Below are positions 7,002 through 17,303 of a DNA stretch of 64,000 nt, one piece after another. The DNA comes from Winkia neuii (GTDB taxonomy: Bacteria > Actinomycetota > Actinomycetes > Actinomycetales > Actinomycetaceae): the NCBI RefSeq assembly GCF_029011175.1, contig NZ_CP118946.1, forward strand, positions 310,001 through 374,000, given 5' to 3'. A program made the translations under genes and the position numbers. The notes beneath the pieces are model-generated. The model had not been told where the DNA came from. It ran no database searches and was given only the letters and a program-made list of their open reading frames with translations. Each line of letters opens with the position of its first letter. Position 1 is the first letter of the stretch.

Positions 7002-10000
7002 TTGGCTGACCGCAGTATCAAAGTAACTCTTAGGGCAAACGTCGCAGACTTCACCGCCCAAATGAAGAACGCCTCCTCCAGCCTAGAAGCAGTCGTAAAA
7101 GCCGCAGACAAAACCGGTACTGTAGCCACAACCAGGATGGGCCGCCTAGCACAATCCGCACAACTACAAAGAGGCGAATGGGAAAAAGCCGGCTCAGCCC
7201 TAACCAAGTTCGGCCTAGTCACCACAGGCGCGCTCGCGGGCTCGATAAAAGCCGCAGTCGACTGGGAATCCGCCTTCGCGGGAGTCCGCAAAACCGTAGA
7301 CGGTACTCCTGCAGACCTAGCAAGAATAGAATCCGGGCTACGGGCCATGACCGGGCAAGTATCTGCCTCCCACGGAGAAATCGCAGCAGTAGCAGAAGCC
7401 GCAGGCCAGCTAGGCGTATCCAAAGAAAACATTGTCGGATTCACCAAGACAATGGTTGACCTTGGCGAAGCAACCAACCTGTCAGCCCAGACGCCGCCAT
7501 GACCCTAACCAGGTTCATGAACATCATGGGCACCAGCCAAGATAAAGTCTCCAACCTAGGCTCATCAATCGTCCACCTCGGCAACAACTACGCCACAACA
7601 GAATCCGAAATCGCCGCAATGGGAATGCGCCTAGCCGGCGCAGGCCACCAAATTGGCCTGTCCGAAGGACAAACCCTAGGCCTGGCTGCGGCCCTCTCAT
7701 CTGTCGGTGTAGAGGCAGAAGCCGGCGGATCAGCATTCTCTCGCGTAATCACCACCATGCGAAACGCCGTAGACACCGGCGGCCCACAACTAGAAACCTT
7801 CGCGCGAGTAGCAGGAATGACCGGCAAACAATTCCAGCAGGCCTTCAAACGTGACGCCGGTAGCGCAATCGGCGCATTCATCAAAGGCCTAAACGGAATA
7901 GAAGCTGCTGGCGGCTCAATGCAACCAGTACTCGAACAACTAGGCCTAACCGACCTACGCGTAGGCGATGCTCTACGCCGCGCCGCCTCCGCTTCCGACG
8001 TATTCTCCAAAGCCATGCGCGACGGGCAAAGCGCTTTTGACGAGAACAAAGCACTCGCGGAGGAAGTCGCGCGCAGGTATGAGACGGTCGGGGCCCGGTC
8101 GAAAATGGCGTGGAATCAGATTAAAGATGCTGCCATTAGCACCGGGGATAGTCTGCTACCTGTAGTGGGTAATTTAGCTGATGGGGTGGCAGGAGTCGCT
8201 AAAGGGTTTGCCTCCCTGCCTAAACCAGTCCAGACCGCTGCCGCAACACTTACAGGCGTGGTAGGCGTATCTGCCCTACTGACTGGAGGGTTTTTGAAGC
8301 TAACTCCGGCTGTTTTAGAGACCATTACCGCCCTGGAAAGCCTCGGCGTGGTATCAGCAGGCGCGAAAGCCAAAGCAGGCGGCCTAATATCTGCCGTCAG
8401 TAAGATTGGGGCGGTAGTAGCAGTTGCGGGGGCCGCACTTACGGCACTTAAAGCCGCCCAACAGTGGCTTGAGGATCCACCTTCTAAGGGAATAAAGCAA
8501 TACACTAACGCCATTTTAGAAATTAAGAAGGCGTCAGATGTGCCGAAGCTTCTCAAAGATACCGGGGAGAATTTCCTTGGTATAAAAATTGGGGCAGCCG
8601 CAGGCGCAAAAAGCGTAAAGCAATACTCCAAAATGGTTAGTGAGGCATCCCGCCTAACCGGTTCATGGAGCGAAACCTACGAGAGACTCGTGGCTAAAGC
8701 CCCAGGAGTTTCGCTGGACCCCGCTCTTAAAGTTGCTGACGAGCTAAAAGAGTATGGCAAAGCCCTGGCAGGGCTCCCCCTGAACAAAGCCCAGGCGCAG
8801 TTTAGGCTGATGACCGACGCTGCCGGAGGGACCAGCAAAGCAATCAGAGATCACTTGAAACTGATGCCTGAGTATGCTCAAGCGCTCCGGGATAAGGCCC
8901 AGGCGGCAGGCCTATCTCTTAGTCAGGATCAGCTTGCTAAGCTCGCAGTTGGCGAGCTCACTCTTGAGACTGATAAGAATGGGCAGGCACAGCTGAAAGC
9001 TGCTGACGCGGCTAACGCGGCGGGTGAAGCTTTATCCCGGTGGGGTGGGCATGCGCTCACCGCAGGGGACGCGGGTGAACAGTTACGCCAGAAGCTGCAG
9101 GGGGCCTCTGAATCCTTTATTAATGTGGGAGAGGCCGCCCAGAGTGGTAGTGGCGGGTTTGAGGACTTCGCCTCAAAACTTGAAGAACAGATTGAGTCCA
9201 TGAAGACCTGGCAGGCCTCCATGGCAGTTCTAAAGCAAAAGCTCTCCCCGGAGGCTTTCTCCCAGCTACTCGATATGGGGGCTACCGGTGCGCAGATTGC
9301 GAAAGATCTAACCGATGGGGTTAACGATGAGGCCCAGTGGGCACAATTCAATAACCTCATGGGGGCGAAAGGTAAGCAGTCCTCACAGGTTTTCGCGGAG
9401 GCTATGGATGACTCCTCGTTTACAGCTGCTGTCCAGCAGGTGATGGCACAAAAAGGCGAACTCGCGGCAGTCGCGTTCTCAGATGCCGTGATCAATAAGG
9501 GTATGACTTTGCAGCAAGCTGCCCAGGCTTTAGATGTGAAACTAGATATTGACGCAACGACTGACAAGGCGAAAGCTAAAGCAGACGAGGCGGCAAACTA
9601 CACAACAGCAAAAAAGCCGCAGATGACGCTGGAGATGCTAACAGACCCGGCTAGGATTGCTGCCGGCGAGACCGCACAAATGGCAGAGGGACTATCGCCA
9701 GCTATGAAACTTGGGGCAGACCCAAGCGGGGCAATTGGGGTATTCAACTCAACCCAGGCAGACGGCTCTTCACGGAACCCGATTATGCTTTTAGGCGCTA
9801 TGGCGGGCCCCGCATTGGGGGTTATAAATGCGACTGAGGCTGACGGGTCATCGCGTAGGCCAGTAATGACCCTGGACGCTAACGGTAGACCCGCGATTGG
9901 GAGCATGAACTCGGCAAAGGGCTACGGTGACCGTCTCAGCTCGTGGATTAGCGTGAACGCTACCGACCACTTCACAGGGCCGGTATGGGGGATACTCAGC

Positions 10001-10465
10001 TCGATCCCCTCAGTAAAAACAATCACCGTGGTTGCTAACGTTGTGCGCTCTGTAGCTGGTATGTTGGGGTTTGCCTCTGGCGGCCCAGTATGGGGGCTAG
10101 GGACGGGAACATCTGACTCTATCCCGGCACGCCTATCAAATAATGAGCATGTTATTACGGCGGCGGAAGTAACCGCAGCTGGTGGGCATGGCGCGATATT
10201 CGCGCTAAGGCACATGATGCACACTGGGCAGATCCGAGACCTGCTGCGCGAGCGGGGCTTCGCCGAAGGGGGAACCCCAGCACTGCCTTATGCGCCACGG
10301 CCACTTATCACATCTGGTGGCGCAATGGCCTCACGGGTTGCGCACGAGGTCAGCGTGTCACTAGCGGGCCAATCTCTCGCGCTTGTCCTAGACGATGGCA
10401 CCCGTTTTAACGCGCACATCGAAGAGGCCGTGGACCGCAGGATCATAGCTTCTTCGGCAATGTGA
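7002..10465 (+). pseudogene. tape measure protein, interrupted by a frameshift
   Basis: It starts at TTG 7002 after aggagg. The first frame (7002-7502) gives a normal N-terminus of a phage tape measure (TP901/PhageMin tail family; VDWESAFAGVRKTVDGTPADLARIESGLR...) and then stops at 7500-7502. The second frame (7499-10465) continues the same family at once (TLTRFMNIMGTSQDKVSNLG), so about 1,150 residues would form one protein if two bases were removed or one added near 7486-7495 (gcccagacgccgcc). The body has long helices, hydrophobic stretches at about 8380-8460 and 10020-10090, and a terminal GGPVWGLGTGTSDSIPARLSN motif typical of tape measures. It sets tail length. Either the prophage is defective or the base call is wrong. 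Confidence 0.8.
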
Positions 10466-10486
10466 AAGACAGGTTAGAGAGGCAAA

Positions 10487-11206
10487 ATGACACTTAAAGG
10501 ATTTATTGCTGCCCACTCGGGGCTGCCCTCATTCATGATAGACGCTGGCCCTTACCGGCTTTACAGGCAGCGCGTACTGATCGATAAGGGAGTGGGGCCT
10601 ACGATCATTTCTGATCCCGCAGCGCCCGTTGGTAAACCGACCGAGTACCACGTGCAAACGGCGGAAGATAACTGGAGTGAGCTACTTACGCGCCCAGGGA
10701 TTGGGGCCGCCTACCTCCTTTCTGATGCGCAAGGCCGGGGCCCCGTGCCAGTCAGGATCACTAACGGCGATGACACCGGGTGGGATTGTGGGGCAGCCGT
10801 ATATCGCCCGGCGAATCGGGCCGCACCAGTAGTTAGATACAGTTTCCCGCCTCGCAGCACGGGAACCCTGCAATTCAGTGCTGGGCCGGAAGCAACGGGA
10901 CGCGTGAGGGAACTGGTAGCAAGACAGGAGCCGTTCTTTTTGCTGCATGACCATAGCGTGTGCCGGATCCCTAGCTGCGATGTCCCAGCTACTCGCCTTA
11001 TCGTCCCAACCGGGGACATTACCGAGTCTAGGACGGCGCGAATAGATGCGGCGCACCGAGCCTGGAACATGCAGTACACGCGCCTTCCAGAATCCGCAGC
11101 ATCTAAACAGATTTTCCTCACCTGGGGAGACTGGGTGCGCGCAGAAGACTCGTGGGAAAACTCTTCTTACGTTGAGCTTGCTGAGACGATTGGGGGCCTA
11201 TCATGA
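10487..11206 (+). CDS. minor tail / distal tail-type protein
   Basis: 239 residues with ribosome site gagaggc. The first gene after the tape measure in siphoviruses is normally the distal tail protein that starts the tail tip, and the beta-rich sequence here (VRYSFPPRSTGTLQFSAGPEATGRVRELVARQEPFFLLHD..., later TRLIVPTGDITESRTA) fits a Dit-like or tail-tip protein in actinobacterial phages. Its end overlaps the next gene by four bases. I see no receptor-binding or enzymatic motif. Assignment is mainly positional. Confidence 0.65.
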   Translation: MTLKGFIAAHSGLPSFMIDAGPYRLYRQRVLIDKGVGPTIISDPAAPVGKPTEYHVQTAEDNWSELLTRPGIGAAYLLSDAQGRGPVPVRITNGDDTGWDCGAAVYRPANRAAPVVRYSFPPRSTGTLQFSAGPEATGRVRELVARQEPFFLLHDHSVCRIPSCDVPATRLIVPTGDITESRTARIDAAHRAWNMQYTRLPESAASKQIFLTWGDWVRAEDSWENSSYVELAETIGGLS

Positions 11207-12240
11207 GGCCGGGCCCATCCCTGAAGGACCTTTTAGGACCGGTCAAGGTGGGGGTGCAAGTACGTGTAACTAGGGGCCGGCAAACTCTTGCGGAAAATCT
11301 GCCGGCCTCTAACGCGCGACTAGAGTATGCGTCAGATCGTGTTGTCCCCGGCAGGCTTACCTATGATCTGCCGGCCTCGTGGGCCCCCGCTCACCCCCTG
11401 GCCCCAGCCAATAATTATGGGCAGCGCTCCGAGGTAACGATTTCGTTTGAGACTGGAGGTAGGGTCTATGAGACTCCGCTCGGTCAGTTTATCCATGAAT
11501 CATGGGGGCCAGTTTCAGGGGACACTTTCACGGTTGAAGCCCTAGATTTGATGCAGATCCCCGAGTGTGACCCGATGGTGTGGCCTTCATCCCCACCTGA
11601 GGGGGCGACGCTGATCTCTGAGATGCAACGGCTGGCAACTTTGCGCCTGCCAGTGAAATCGGACCTGTACCGGGACCCGATTATTCAGCGTGGCTCACAA
11701 TGGGGAACGTCTCGGACGGAGGCAATACGAGACCTTGCGGCCTCTCAGGGAGTCGAATACGGGGTCAAAGCGGACGGCTGCCTACATGTGTGGAAGCCTG
11801 ATAACGCGGGGCTGAAACCCGCAGCCTACTACACCGGCAAAGACCTACTGGTAGAAGCTCCTGCTACCGGTTTTGCCCGCCGCCCCAATAGGTTCCTCGC
11901 AGTAGGGAAGAAAGACAAAGAAGAATGGGTCGCATGGGCAGACCGCGCAGGGTTCCCATTCGATAAAGATTACGGGGTTATCACCCAGCGGGAAGAAATC
12001 TCTGCCCCCGAAGCCTATAAGGATGTTCAGGCGGCAGCGAATAAGGCAATGCGTGAGTCTATGGGCGCATTGAAAAAGAGATCTCTAGGCATCGTTCCAG
12101 ACCCTCGCCTTGAAGCTGGAGACGTGATCGGGATATCAACCCCAGCTGGGGAAGAAATTGTTGGGCGCGTAGTTGCTTATTCTCTGCCACTTGGCGGGGA
12201 AGAACCCATGCGCGTTGATTTGGAGGAATTTACATGGTGA
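11203..12240 (+). CDS. minor tail protein (tail-tip, Tal-like position)
   Basis: 345 residues overlapping the previous gene (ATGA). Beta-rich N-terminal half (VTRGRQTLAENLPASNARLEY..., RLTYDLPASWAPAHPLAPANNYGQRSEVTISFETGG) and a C-terminal segment ending GDVIGISTPAGEEIVGRVVAYSLPLGGEEPMRVDLEEFTW, a pattern seen in actinobacterial siphovirus tail-tip proteins of the DUF5047 type. It probably forms the hub below the distal tail protein. It overlaps the next gene by seven bases. Confidence 0.65.
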   Translation: MRPGPSLKDLLGPVKVGVQVRVTRGRQTLAENLPASNARLEYASDRVVPGRLTYDLPASWAPAHPLAPANNYGQRSEVTISFETGGRVYETPLGQFIHESWGPVSGDTFTVEALDLMQIPECDPMVWPSSPPEGATLISEMQRLATLRLPVKSDLYRDPIIQRGSQWGTSRTEAIRDLAASQGVEYGVKADGCLHVWKPDNAGLKPAAYYTGKDLLVEAPATGFARRPNRFLAVGKKDKEEWVAWADRAGFPFDKDYGVITQREEISAPEAYKDVQAAANKAMRESMGALKKRSLGIVPDPRLEAGDVIGISTPAGEEIVGRVVAYSLPLGGEEPMRVDLEEFTW

Positions 12241-14849
12241 AGCCGTCTTTATGGTTAGATAAGTCCCCATCTGACGGGGTGCGGGGGCAGCTATCCCGCC
12301 CGGATGCTGCCTTATACGGTCGAGTGGAATCAATCGTTGACGGGATTTTGTCGGTCCGGTTTGAAGGGGCAGAGGGATATCCGCCAGTGCGCGTGCGTGG
12401 AGATGGGGGAATTGCCGCAGTTGGTGCGCGAGTACCATTGGTGCGTGACTCGTCTGGGCGTGTGGTCCTTGCTGGTGGGGCTAACGACTTCCCAGAGGGC
12501 GCGGACCCAGTCCCCACAGGGTATGCAGGGCAGGCCCTGTTAGAAGCTTCAAAACGCGCGGGCGAGGCTAAAAAACAGATCGATGAGTTACAGGTTAGAC
12601 TCCCGAAAGAACTAGATGAGGCTAAGGGCCGTATCGACGTAGCATTTGAGAACGCTAACCGGGTAGCCTCCCAGTTTGAGGCGGAGAAGGCCCGCGTTGA
12701 TGGTGAGCTTGCTAAAGCGTTAGGCGCAACAGACGAGGTAAAAAAGTCGGTTGTCGTGGCGACGTCGCAGGCTGATAACGCTAAACGGCTTGCGGAGGAG
12801 GCCAAAACCAAGGCGGATAGCGTGGGCGGGAAAGTTGCTGAAGCACAGCAGACGGCCGAGGACGCGAACGGTAAGGCAGAAGTAGCAAGCAGTATCGCCA
12901 GTATGGTCCAGATGAAGCTGTCTGGCGTGAAAGACGGCTTGCATGATGTAAAGAGTGCAGCGGATGAGGCTAAGAAGGCTGCGTCTGAGGCGGATTCTAA
13001 AGCTAGCGCTGCGGCGAAAACCGCAGGCGAGGCTGGCAGCAATGCCACATCAGCATTACAGGATGCGAAGGCGGCGAAAACTGCCGCCGATAAAGCCACC
13101 TCGCAGGCGGAGAACGCGGCGAAGCTTGCTGGTTCTGCTAGTGAGGCTGCCACGCGCGCGCAAACCGCTGCCGATGGTAAAAGCAAGATTACGCGGTCAA
13201 CCACTACCCCCTCTGGTGCCGGGCATGCGGGGGACGTGTGGTGGCAGTACACCGACTCATCCCTAATTGGCAAGATTATCGGGCAATGGGTTCATGACGG
13301 CACCGCGTGGGTGAAAACTGATGTGGGGGCCGAAATAGTCGCAGATTTGACGGTGGATAAGCTCAAGGCTGGCACTGGCAGTTTTGACCGGGCGGTAATT
13401 AAGAAGCTTGTGGCGGATCAGGCATTCAGCAATGAAATGTATGCCAGTAGGATTATTTCTGCTGAGAGTGGCAACCTGGTTCTAAATGGTGATCTGACGG
13501 GCGGGCAGGCCCCGTGGAGTAAGGAGCTTAGCTTTATTGCTGATGGTGCCCCTCCTGCCTGTTCGGGGTACTTAAACGCGGATGCGAGGCCTGCCGTTAT
13601 AAAGCAGGTGCACGGGGGAACCCCTATCCGCCTCGAGCCTGGGCGCGAGTACGCGTTCACTGCCTGGGTATCGGCGGACATTCGGGACTCGCGCATGTTC
13701 TTAGAGCTACGTGATAGCGAGGATAATCATGCTATCGACGTCACTCAAGGCGGGCCGCTCGAAGGTGTCCCGGATTCGCGTAATGGGAATCCCCAGTATC
13801 TTATTGGCGGGTTTGAGATCCCCACGGAGTGGACCAAAATCGGGTGCCGCTTCCGGGTAAACCCGGCCAGGGGGTATCACCTTGGTGCCTTGTATGTGAA
13901 TCACAGCTCTAGTGATACGTGGGCGTACCAGGCTATCGCTGGGATCTCGATAACGCCGATGGTGGGTTCAACCCTGATTGAGGGCGGGGCTATTACTACC
14001 TCGAAGCTTGCCGCTCACGCCGTGGATGTGGAAAAGCTGAATGTTACGGAAAAAATGGGTGCGAAGCTTGGGGAGTTTGTAAAGGTGAAAGCAGATAATA
14101 TTCTTGCTGGTTCAATTGATGTGGCGTTAGATTTCACCGCCGGGGGCAGGATCGCCGGCGCGGAAGTCGTAGGCTCAAAGATCATTGGCGGGCAGGTAAT
14201 CATAGATAATCCATCAAGGCAGCCAACATTCCAAAACGTGTATGCGGATTATTCTGATCCGGCGGTTAACACTTTCCACGTGGAAGAGAAAACCACTTCC
14301 AGTACGAAGATTTTGCCTGACCAAATCGTACAGACTGGCAAGGTTGCGCTCTATAAGCGGGTGTTTAATAAGGGCCGCCCTGGAGGGGGATCGCCAGGGC
14401 ATGGTGGTTCGAAAGACCTGTTAGATAGGTACACCCAAGAATTGAAGATTGATTCTGGTGGGATTGTCGTGCAGCAGGTCAATTCTAAAAATGATCGTGG
14501 GGTGGCGATATCTGCCTGGGGTATTGGTACTCCTGAGCTGCGTATTGATAATACGGGCGAGGTTGGCGCGTTTATGCGGCAAATCCAGATCCAGACCGGC
14601 ACCGTCCATTGCAAACCAGCAGTTAGGGATGTGGCGACCGTGCGGTGGACGTTCCCCACCCCTTACCCGGCCCCACCGATGATTTTTTGCAACCCTGAGA
14701 ATTGGGCGCACGTAGTCGCATCCGCATACAAGGTGACTAACACGTTTGCTGATATTGCGGTGCGTAATTTCTCTGGTGTGGTTCCCTCTCAGGATGCAAT
14801 CCGGGTTATGGCAATCCCCACCAATATTGACACCATGCGCAAGCAGTAA
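12234..14849 (+). CDS. large minor tail / central fibre protein with coiled coil
   Basis: 871 residues. The N-terminal 100 residues form a small beta domain; residues about 100-320 are an Ala/Lys/Asp-rich coiled coil with many AxxA and KAAxEA repeats; a module with VWWQYTDSSLIGKIIGQWVHDGTAWVK follows at about 330; a jelly-roll-like segment (about 430-590) resembles carbohydrate-binding domains; the end is beta-rich. Such proteins form the trimeric tail fibre that touches the host surface. The coiled-coil region is internally repetitive, so length may vary between relatives. Gene order (after the tip protein, before lysis) supports the call. Confidence 0.75.
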   Translation: MVKPSLWLDKSPSDGVRGQLSRPDAALYGRVESIVDGILSVRFEGAEGYPPVRVRGDGGIAAVGARVPLVRDSSGRVVLAGGANDFPEGADPVPTGYAGQALLEASKRAGEAKKQIDELQVRLPKELDEAKGRIDVAFENANRVASQFEAEKARVDGELAKALGATDEVKKSVVVATSQADNAKRLAEEAKTKADSVGGKVAEAQQTAEDANGKAEVASSIASMVQMKLSGVKDGLHDVKSAADEAKKAASEADSKASAAAKTAGEAGSNATSALQDAKAAKTAADKATSQAENAAKLAGSASEAATRAQTAADGKSKITRSTTTPSGAGHAGDVWWQYTDSSLIGKIIGQWVHDGTAWVKTDVGAEIVADLTVDKLKAGTGSFDRAVIKKLVADQAFSNEMYASRIISAESGNLVLNGDLTGGQAPWSKELSFIADGAPPACSGYLNADARPAVIKQVHGGTPIRLEPGREYAFTAWVSADIRDSRMFLELRDSEDNHAIDVTQGGPLEGVPDSRNGNPQYLIGGFEIPTEWTKIGCRFRVNPARGYHLGALYVNHSSSDTWAYQAIAGISITPMVGSTLIEGGAITTSKLAAHAVDVEKLNVTEKMGAKLGEFVKVKADNILAGSIDVALDFTAGGRIAGAEVVGSKIIGGQVIIDNPSRQPTFQNVYADYSDPAVNTFHVEEKTTSSTKILPDQIVQTGKVALYKRVFNKGRPGGGSPGHGGSKDLLDRYTQELKIDSGGIVVQQVNSKNDRGVAISAWGIGTPELRIDNTGEVGAFMRQIQIQTGTVHCKPAVRDVATVRWTFPTPYPAPPMIFCNPENWAHVVASAYKVTNTFADIAVRNFSGVVPSQDAIRVMAIPTNIDTMRKQ

Positions 14850-14860
14850 AGGAGTGAACC

Positions 14861-15211
14861 GTGCGAGTACCTACGACTAGTGAGCTTAGGGAGCTTTCCT
14901 TTTTTGAGGTTAGCCGGCTTAGAGATGAGATCAGCGAGGAGTTTAACCGCCAGCAAATAATCGAATACCTACCCACTAACGTTGAGGCTTTACAGGCGGA
15001 GTATCAGAAAGCAGCCGGAGTGCCCCCGGCGGGCTCTAACTGGCAGGCCCCGACGGGGTTAAAAACCGCCTACGCGGTCGGGCAGGTAGTCACCCATAAC
15101 GGGGTCAGGTGGAAGAGCCTATGCTCTTTCAACACTGCCGAGCCCGGCACTAACCCGGCTTTGTGGGGAAAAGAAGACGAAGGAGAAGCTGAGGAGGCCG
15201 CGAATGAGTGA
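14861..15211 (+). CDS. phage protein with CBM5/12-like C-terminal module
   Basis: 116 residues from GTG 14861 (ribosome site aggagtg). The C-terminal half has the spacing of a small carbohydrate-binding module of family 5/12: NWQAPTGLKTAYAVGQVVTHNGVRWKSL, then AEPGTNPALWGK, with tryptophans in the usual places. It may help the tail tip bind cell-surface polysaccharide. The N-terminal half is helical. It overlaps the next small gene by eight bases. The binding role is inference. Confidence 0.6.
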   Translation: MRVPTTSELRELSFFEVSRLRDEISEEFNRQQIIEYLPTNVEALQAEYQKAAGVPPAGSNWQAPTGLKTAYAVGQVVTHNGVRWKSLCSFNTAEPGTNPALWGKEDEGEAEEAANE

Positions 15212-15368
15212 GCAGATTGATATAAACACTCTTCTTGAAAAATACGAAGCAGAACTTGCCCGCATGACCCGGCGGGCAATACTCGCAGAAGCAACTATCG
15301 AAGCTAAAGAACGCGAACTATCCGCACTAAAAAAACACGGCCTAAAAGATGGAGACGCTAATGAGTAA
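15204..15368 (+). CDS. small charged phage protein
   Basis: 54 residues from ATG 15204 (gaggaggcc ribosome site). Nearly all helical, rich in Glu, Ala, Arg and Lys (LLEKYEAELARMTRRAILAEATIEAKERE). It overlaps both neighbours, its end by eight bases with the gene starting at 15361, which supports real translation. I do not recognise a family; short helical proteins here could be fibre chaperones. Confidence 0.55.
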   Translation: MSEQIDINTLLEKYEAELARMTRRAILAEATIEAKERELSALKKHGLKDGDANE

Positions 15369-16008
15369 CTCGCACTGGAAGAAAGTAGCGTTGCCGGCAG
15401 CGACAGAACCACTCTTAGACGCGTGGAGAAAATTTGCCGATACCGCAGGCATAATCACCACAGCCAATTCGGTTGCTGAGGCCCGCCAAATACTCACCAC
15501 GGCAGCAGACAATGGGGTAAGCATTACAGCAACAACGCCAGCATATTTCGATATCCACGGGGTTCTGTATCGTGCTGATGGGCGCAAGAATGGGACGGTA
15601 TGGGTACTCTCGCCCCTAAATGAGGTGGAAGTCGATTCTCGTAAATACTCCACCGGTTGGAGTGGGCACCTCAACGAGAACCAGTTCCACGCGGCCTGCT
15701 CCACACAGCTACCGGCCCGCCCCTATGACCGGCTTGTCGCTGTCACCGCCGGGGCATATGGCAGGTGTACCAAAGGCCGAATGAATTTCGCGATTGTGGG
15801 CCATAATGGGGCATTCGCAGCAGCCAGGTGGGACCCTGACGAGGAGTCCTCAGTATCGGTAAGCCTGCAAACCGTTGTCCCGGCTGGGGAAGCCCCGAAT
15901 ATCAAGTGCGGCCCACAAGGCGGCTGGCGTGGCGGGGATGCCACACTCACCACTAATGACCGATTCAATTTCATGGTAGCTACCGCCTACCCAATAACAA
16001 TGGCCTAA
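15361..16008 (+). CDS. phage tail-associated protein of unknown function
   Basis: 215 residues. I prefer ATG 15361, overlapping the end of the preceding gene, over the in-frame ATG at 15349. The N-terminal part is helical; the rest is beta-rich (YFDIHGVLYRADGRKNGTVWVLSPLNEVE..., RWDPDEESSVSVSLQTVVPAG), like appendage or minor tail proteins found just before lysis genes in actinobacterial phages. It has no catalytic motif I can see. It ends just before a strong terminator that closes the structural operon. Confidence 0.6.
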   Translation: MSNSHWKKVALPAATEPLLDAWRKFADTAGIITTANSVAEARQILTTAADNGVSITATTPAYFDIHGVLYRADGRKNGTVWVLSPLNEVEVDSRKYSTGWSGHLNENQFHAACSTQLPARPYDRLVAVTAGAYGRCTKGRMNFAIVGHNGAFAAARWDPDEESSVSVSLQTVVPAGEAPNIKCGPQGGWRGGDATLTTNDRFNFMVATAYPITMA

Positions 16009-16028
16009 CAGACTGGCTGTAATACATA

Positions 16029-16053
16029 CCCACCCCGCTCGGGTGGGCTTTTT
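16029..16053 (+). terminator. terminator of structural operon
   Basis: The stem cccacc/gggtggg has a short loop and is followed by cttttttat. It lies between the last tail gene and the endolysin gene. Confidence 0.75.
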
Positions 16054-16087
16054 TATACCCAAAACCCAAAGAATGTGAGGAGCCCAT

Positions 16088-16945
16088 ATGGCATATCAAG
16101 ATATAACCTGCTATGACTCACCGAATTACACGCCTGGCAGGGGCGGCACGCAAGTAAATGTGATTGTTATTCACTGGTGGAATAGTCCGGATCGTAATCC
16201 CGGGTTTGAGGGGGCAATACGCACCCTGTGCAACCCGGCGGTTGGCACCTCCGCCCACTGCGTAGCAGAAGCAGGCCGAGTAGCGTGGATCGTAAACGCC
16301 GCCGATACAGCCTGGCACGCCGGCGACTACTCCGTCAACAAGCGTTCTATCGGCATCGAGTGTAACCCGCGCATGAGCAGCGCAGACCTTGAAACTATCG
16401 CCCAGCTGATCGCGAATATTCGCCGCGATTACGGCTGGCGCATCCCCCTAGCTAAGCATAACGATTTCTACAATACTGCCTGCCCCGGCACGTATGCGGG
16501 CAAGCTCGCCTGGCTGGACGCGCGCGCCGAAGACATCCGCCGAGGGGCCCCTGCCAAGGTAACCCCGAAAGCAGACCCAGCCCCCGCCCCCGGCAAACTA
16601 GCCGAGGACGGCATCCTAGGGGTTGCATCTTGGAAGAAAATCCAAGCCCACCTACGCACCCCGCAAGACGGCACGATCTCCGACCAGGTGGCGGAAAAAC
16701 AGGAATACTACCCGGCAATCATGGAAGCTGACCCCTGCCCGGCCCAATTCGGCAACGGCGATGACGGCTCCCAGGCCATACGCGAACTACAAGCCCGCCT
16801 AAAACAAACCCAGGACGGCATCCTCGGCCCGACCACAATCCGCGCCTGGCAAGCCAACCTCCACCAGACCCAAGACGGCTACCTCGGAGAAAACACCGCC
16901 CAAGCAATACAACACGCCCTCAACACGAAAGGATGGATGTGGTAA
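16088..16945 (+). CDS. endolysin: N-acetylmuramoyl-L-alanine amidase with C-terminal wall-binding domain
   Basis: 285 residues with ribosome site gaggagc. The N-terminal two-thirds is an Amidase_2 domain: VIVIHWW holds the first zinc histidine (about residue 27), AWHAGD a further conserved histidine, SIGIECN the conserved Glu stretch, and KHNDFYNTACPGTY the second zinc-site segment with HxxxxxTACPG. It cuts the amide bond between muramic acid and L-alanine at lysis. The C-terminus has two QxxLxQTQDGxLGxxT-like repeats, a peptidoglycan-binding pattern. The holin gene follows after three bases. Confidence 0.9.
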   Translation: MAYQDITCYDSPNYTPGRGGTQVNVIVIHWWNSPDRNPGFEGAIRTLCNPAVGTSAHCVAEAGRVAWIVNAADTAWHAGDYSVNKRSIGIECNPRMSSADLETIAQLIANIRRDYGWRIPLAKHNDFYNTACPGTYAGKLAWLDARAEDIRRGAPAKVTPKADPAPAPGKLAEDGILGVASWKKIQAHLRTPQDGTISDQVAEKQEYYPAIMEADPCPAQFGNGDDGSQAIRELQARLKQTQDGILGPTTIRAWQANLHQTQDGYLGENTAQAIQHALNTKGWMW

Positions 16946-16948
16946 AAA

Positions 16949-17299
16949 ATGGACCAGCTATTCCAGCACATTAGCCCCATTGATTTTTCCGCACTCGCGG
17001 GCATCCTGGGCACATTCGTAGTCTCGGTGATAACTCGCGCGCACTGGACGCAAAACACTAAACGCCTGGTCGCGCTCGCGGTGTACGTGGCGCTCGCGGC
17101 GGCGACCTTCGTGTTTATTAAGTATCCGGCGTTTTACCAGTTCGCGATTATGAATCTGGGTGTGGTTGCGGGGGCTGGGCAGATAGCCTACACGGTCCTA
17201 AAGCCCACGGGTTTGATGGATTGGGTGCGTGATATTACTTCCCCGCCTGCTGGTAGGCACCGCGCCCCCACCAAGACCGGCGAGGGGAAGGAGGAGTGA
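16949..17299 (+). CDS. holin-like membrane protein
   Basis: 116 residues, three bases after the endolysin. There are three hydrophobic segments, at about residues 14-30, 40-60 and 62-85 (VALAVYVALAAATFVFI and FAIMNLGVVAGAGQIAYTVL), and a short basic/acidic C-terminal tail (RHRAPTKTGEGKEE). This is the make-up of a class I holin in actinobacterial phages; it would make the membrane lesions that release or trigger the endolysin. Position next to the endolysin supports the call. Confidence 0.75.
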   Translation: MDQLFQHISPIDFSALAGILGTFVVSVITRAHWTQNTKRLVALAVYVALAAATFVFIKYPAFYQFAIMNLGVVAGAGQIAYTVLKPTGLMDWVRDITSPPAGRHRAPTKTGEGKEE

Positions 17300-17303
17300 G
17301 CTT

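Noticed and set aside
12750-13170. Possible CRISPR or tandem repeat array
   Set aside because: The repetition is the codon-level echo of an Ala/Lys/Asp coiled coil, without constant repeats and unique spacers. No CRISPR array was seen anywhere in the window.
12230-13273. Long minus-strand frame (347 codons) inside the tail fibre gene
   Set aside because: Mirror of the Ala-rich coiled-coil repeats; composition (Ala/Ser/Leu) is what the antisense of such repeats gives.
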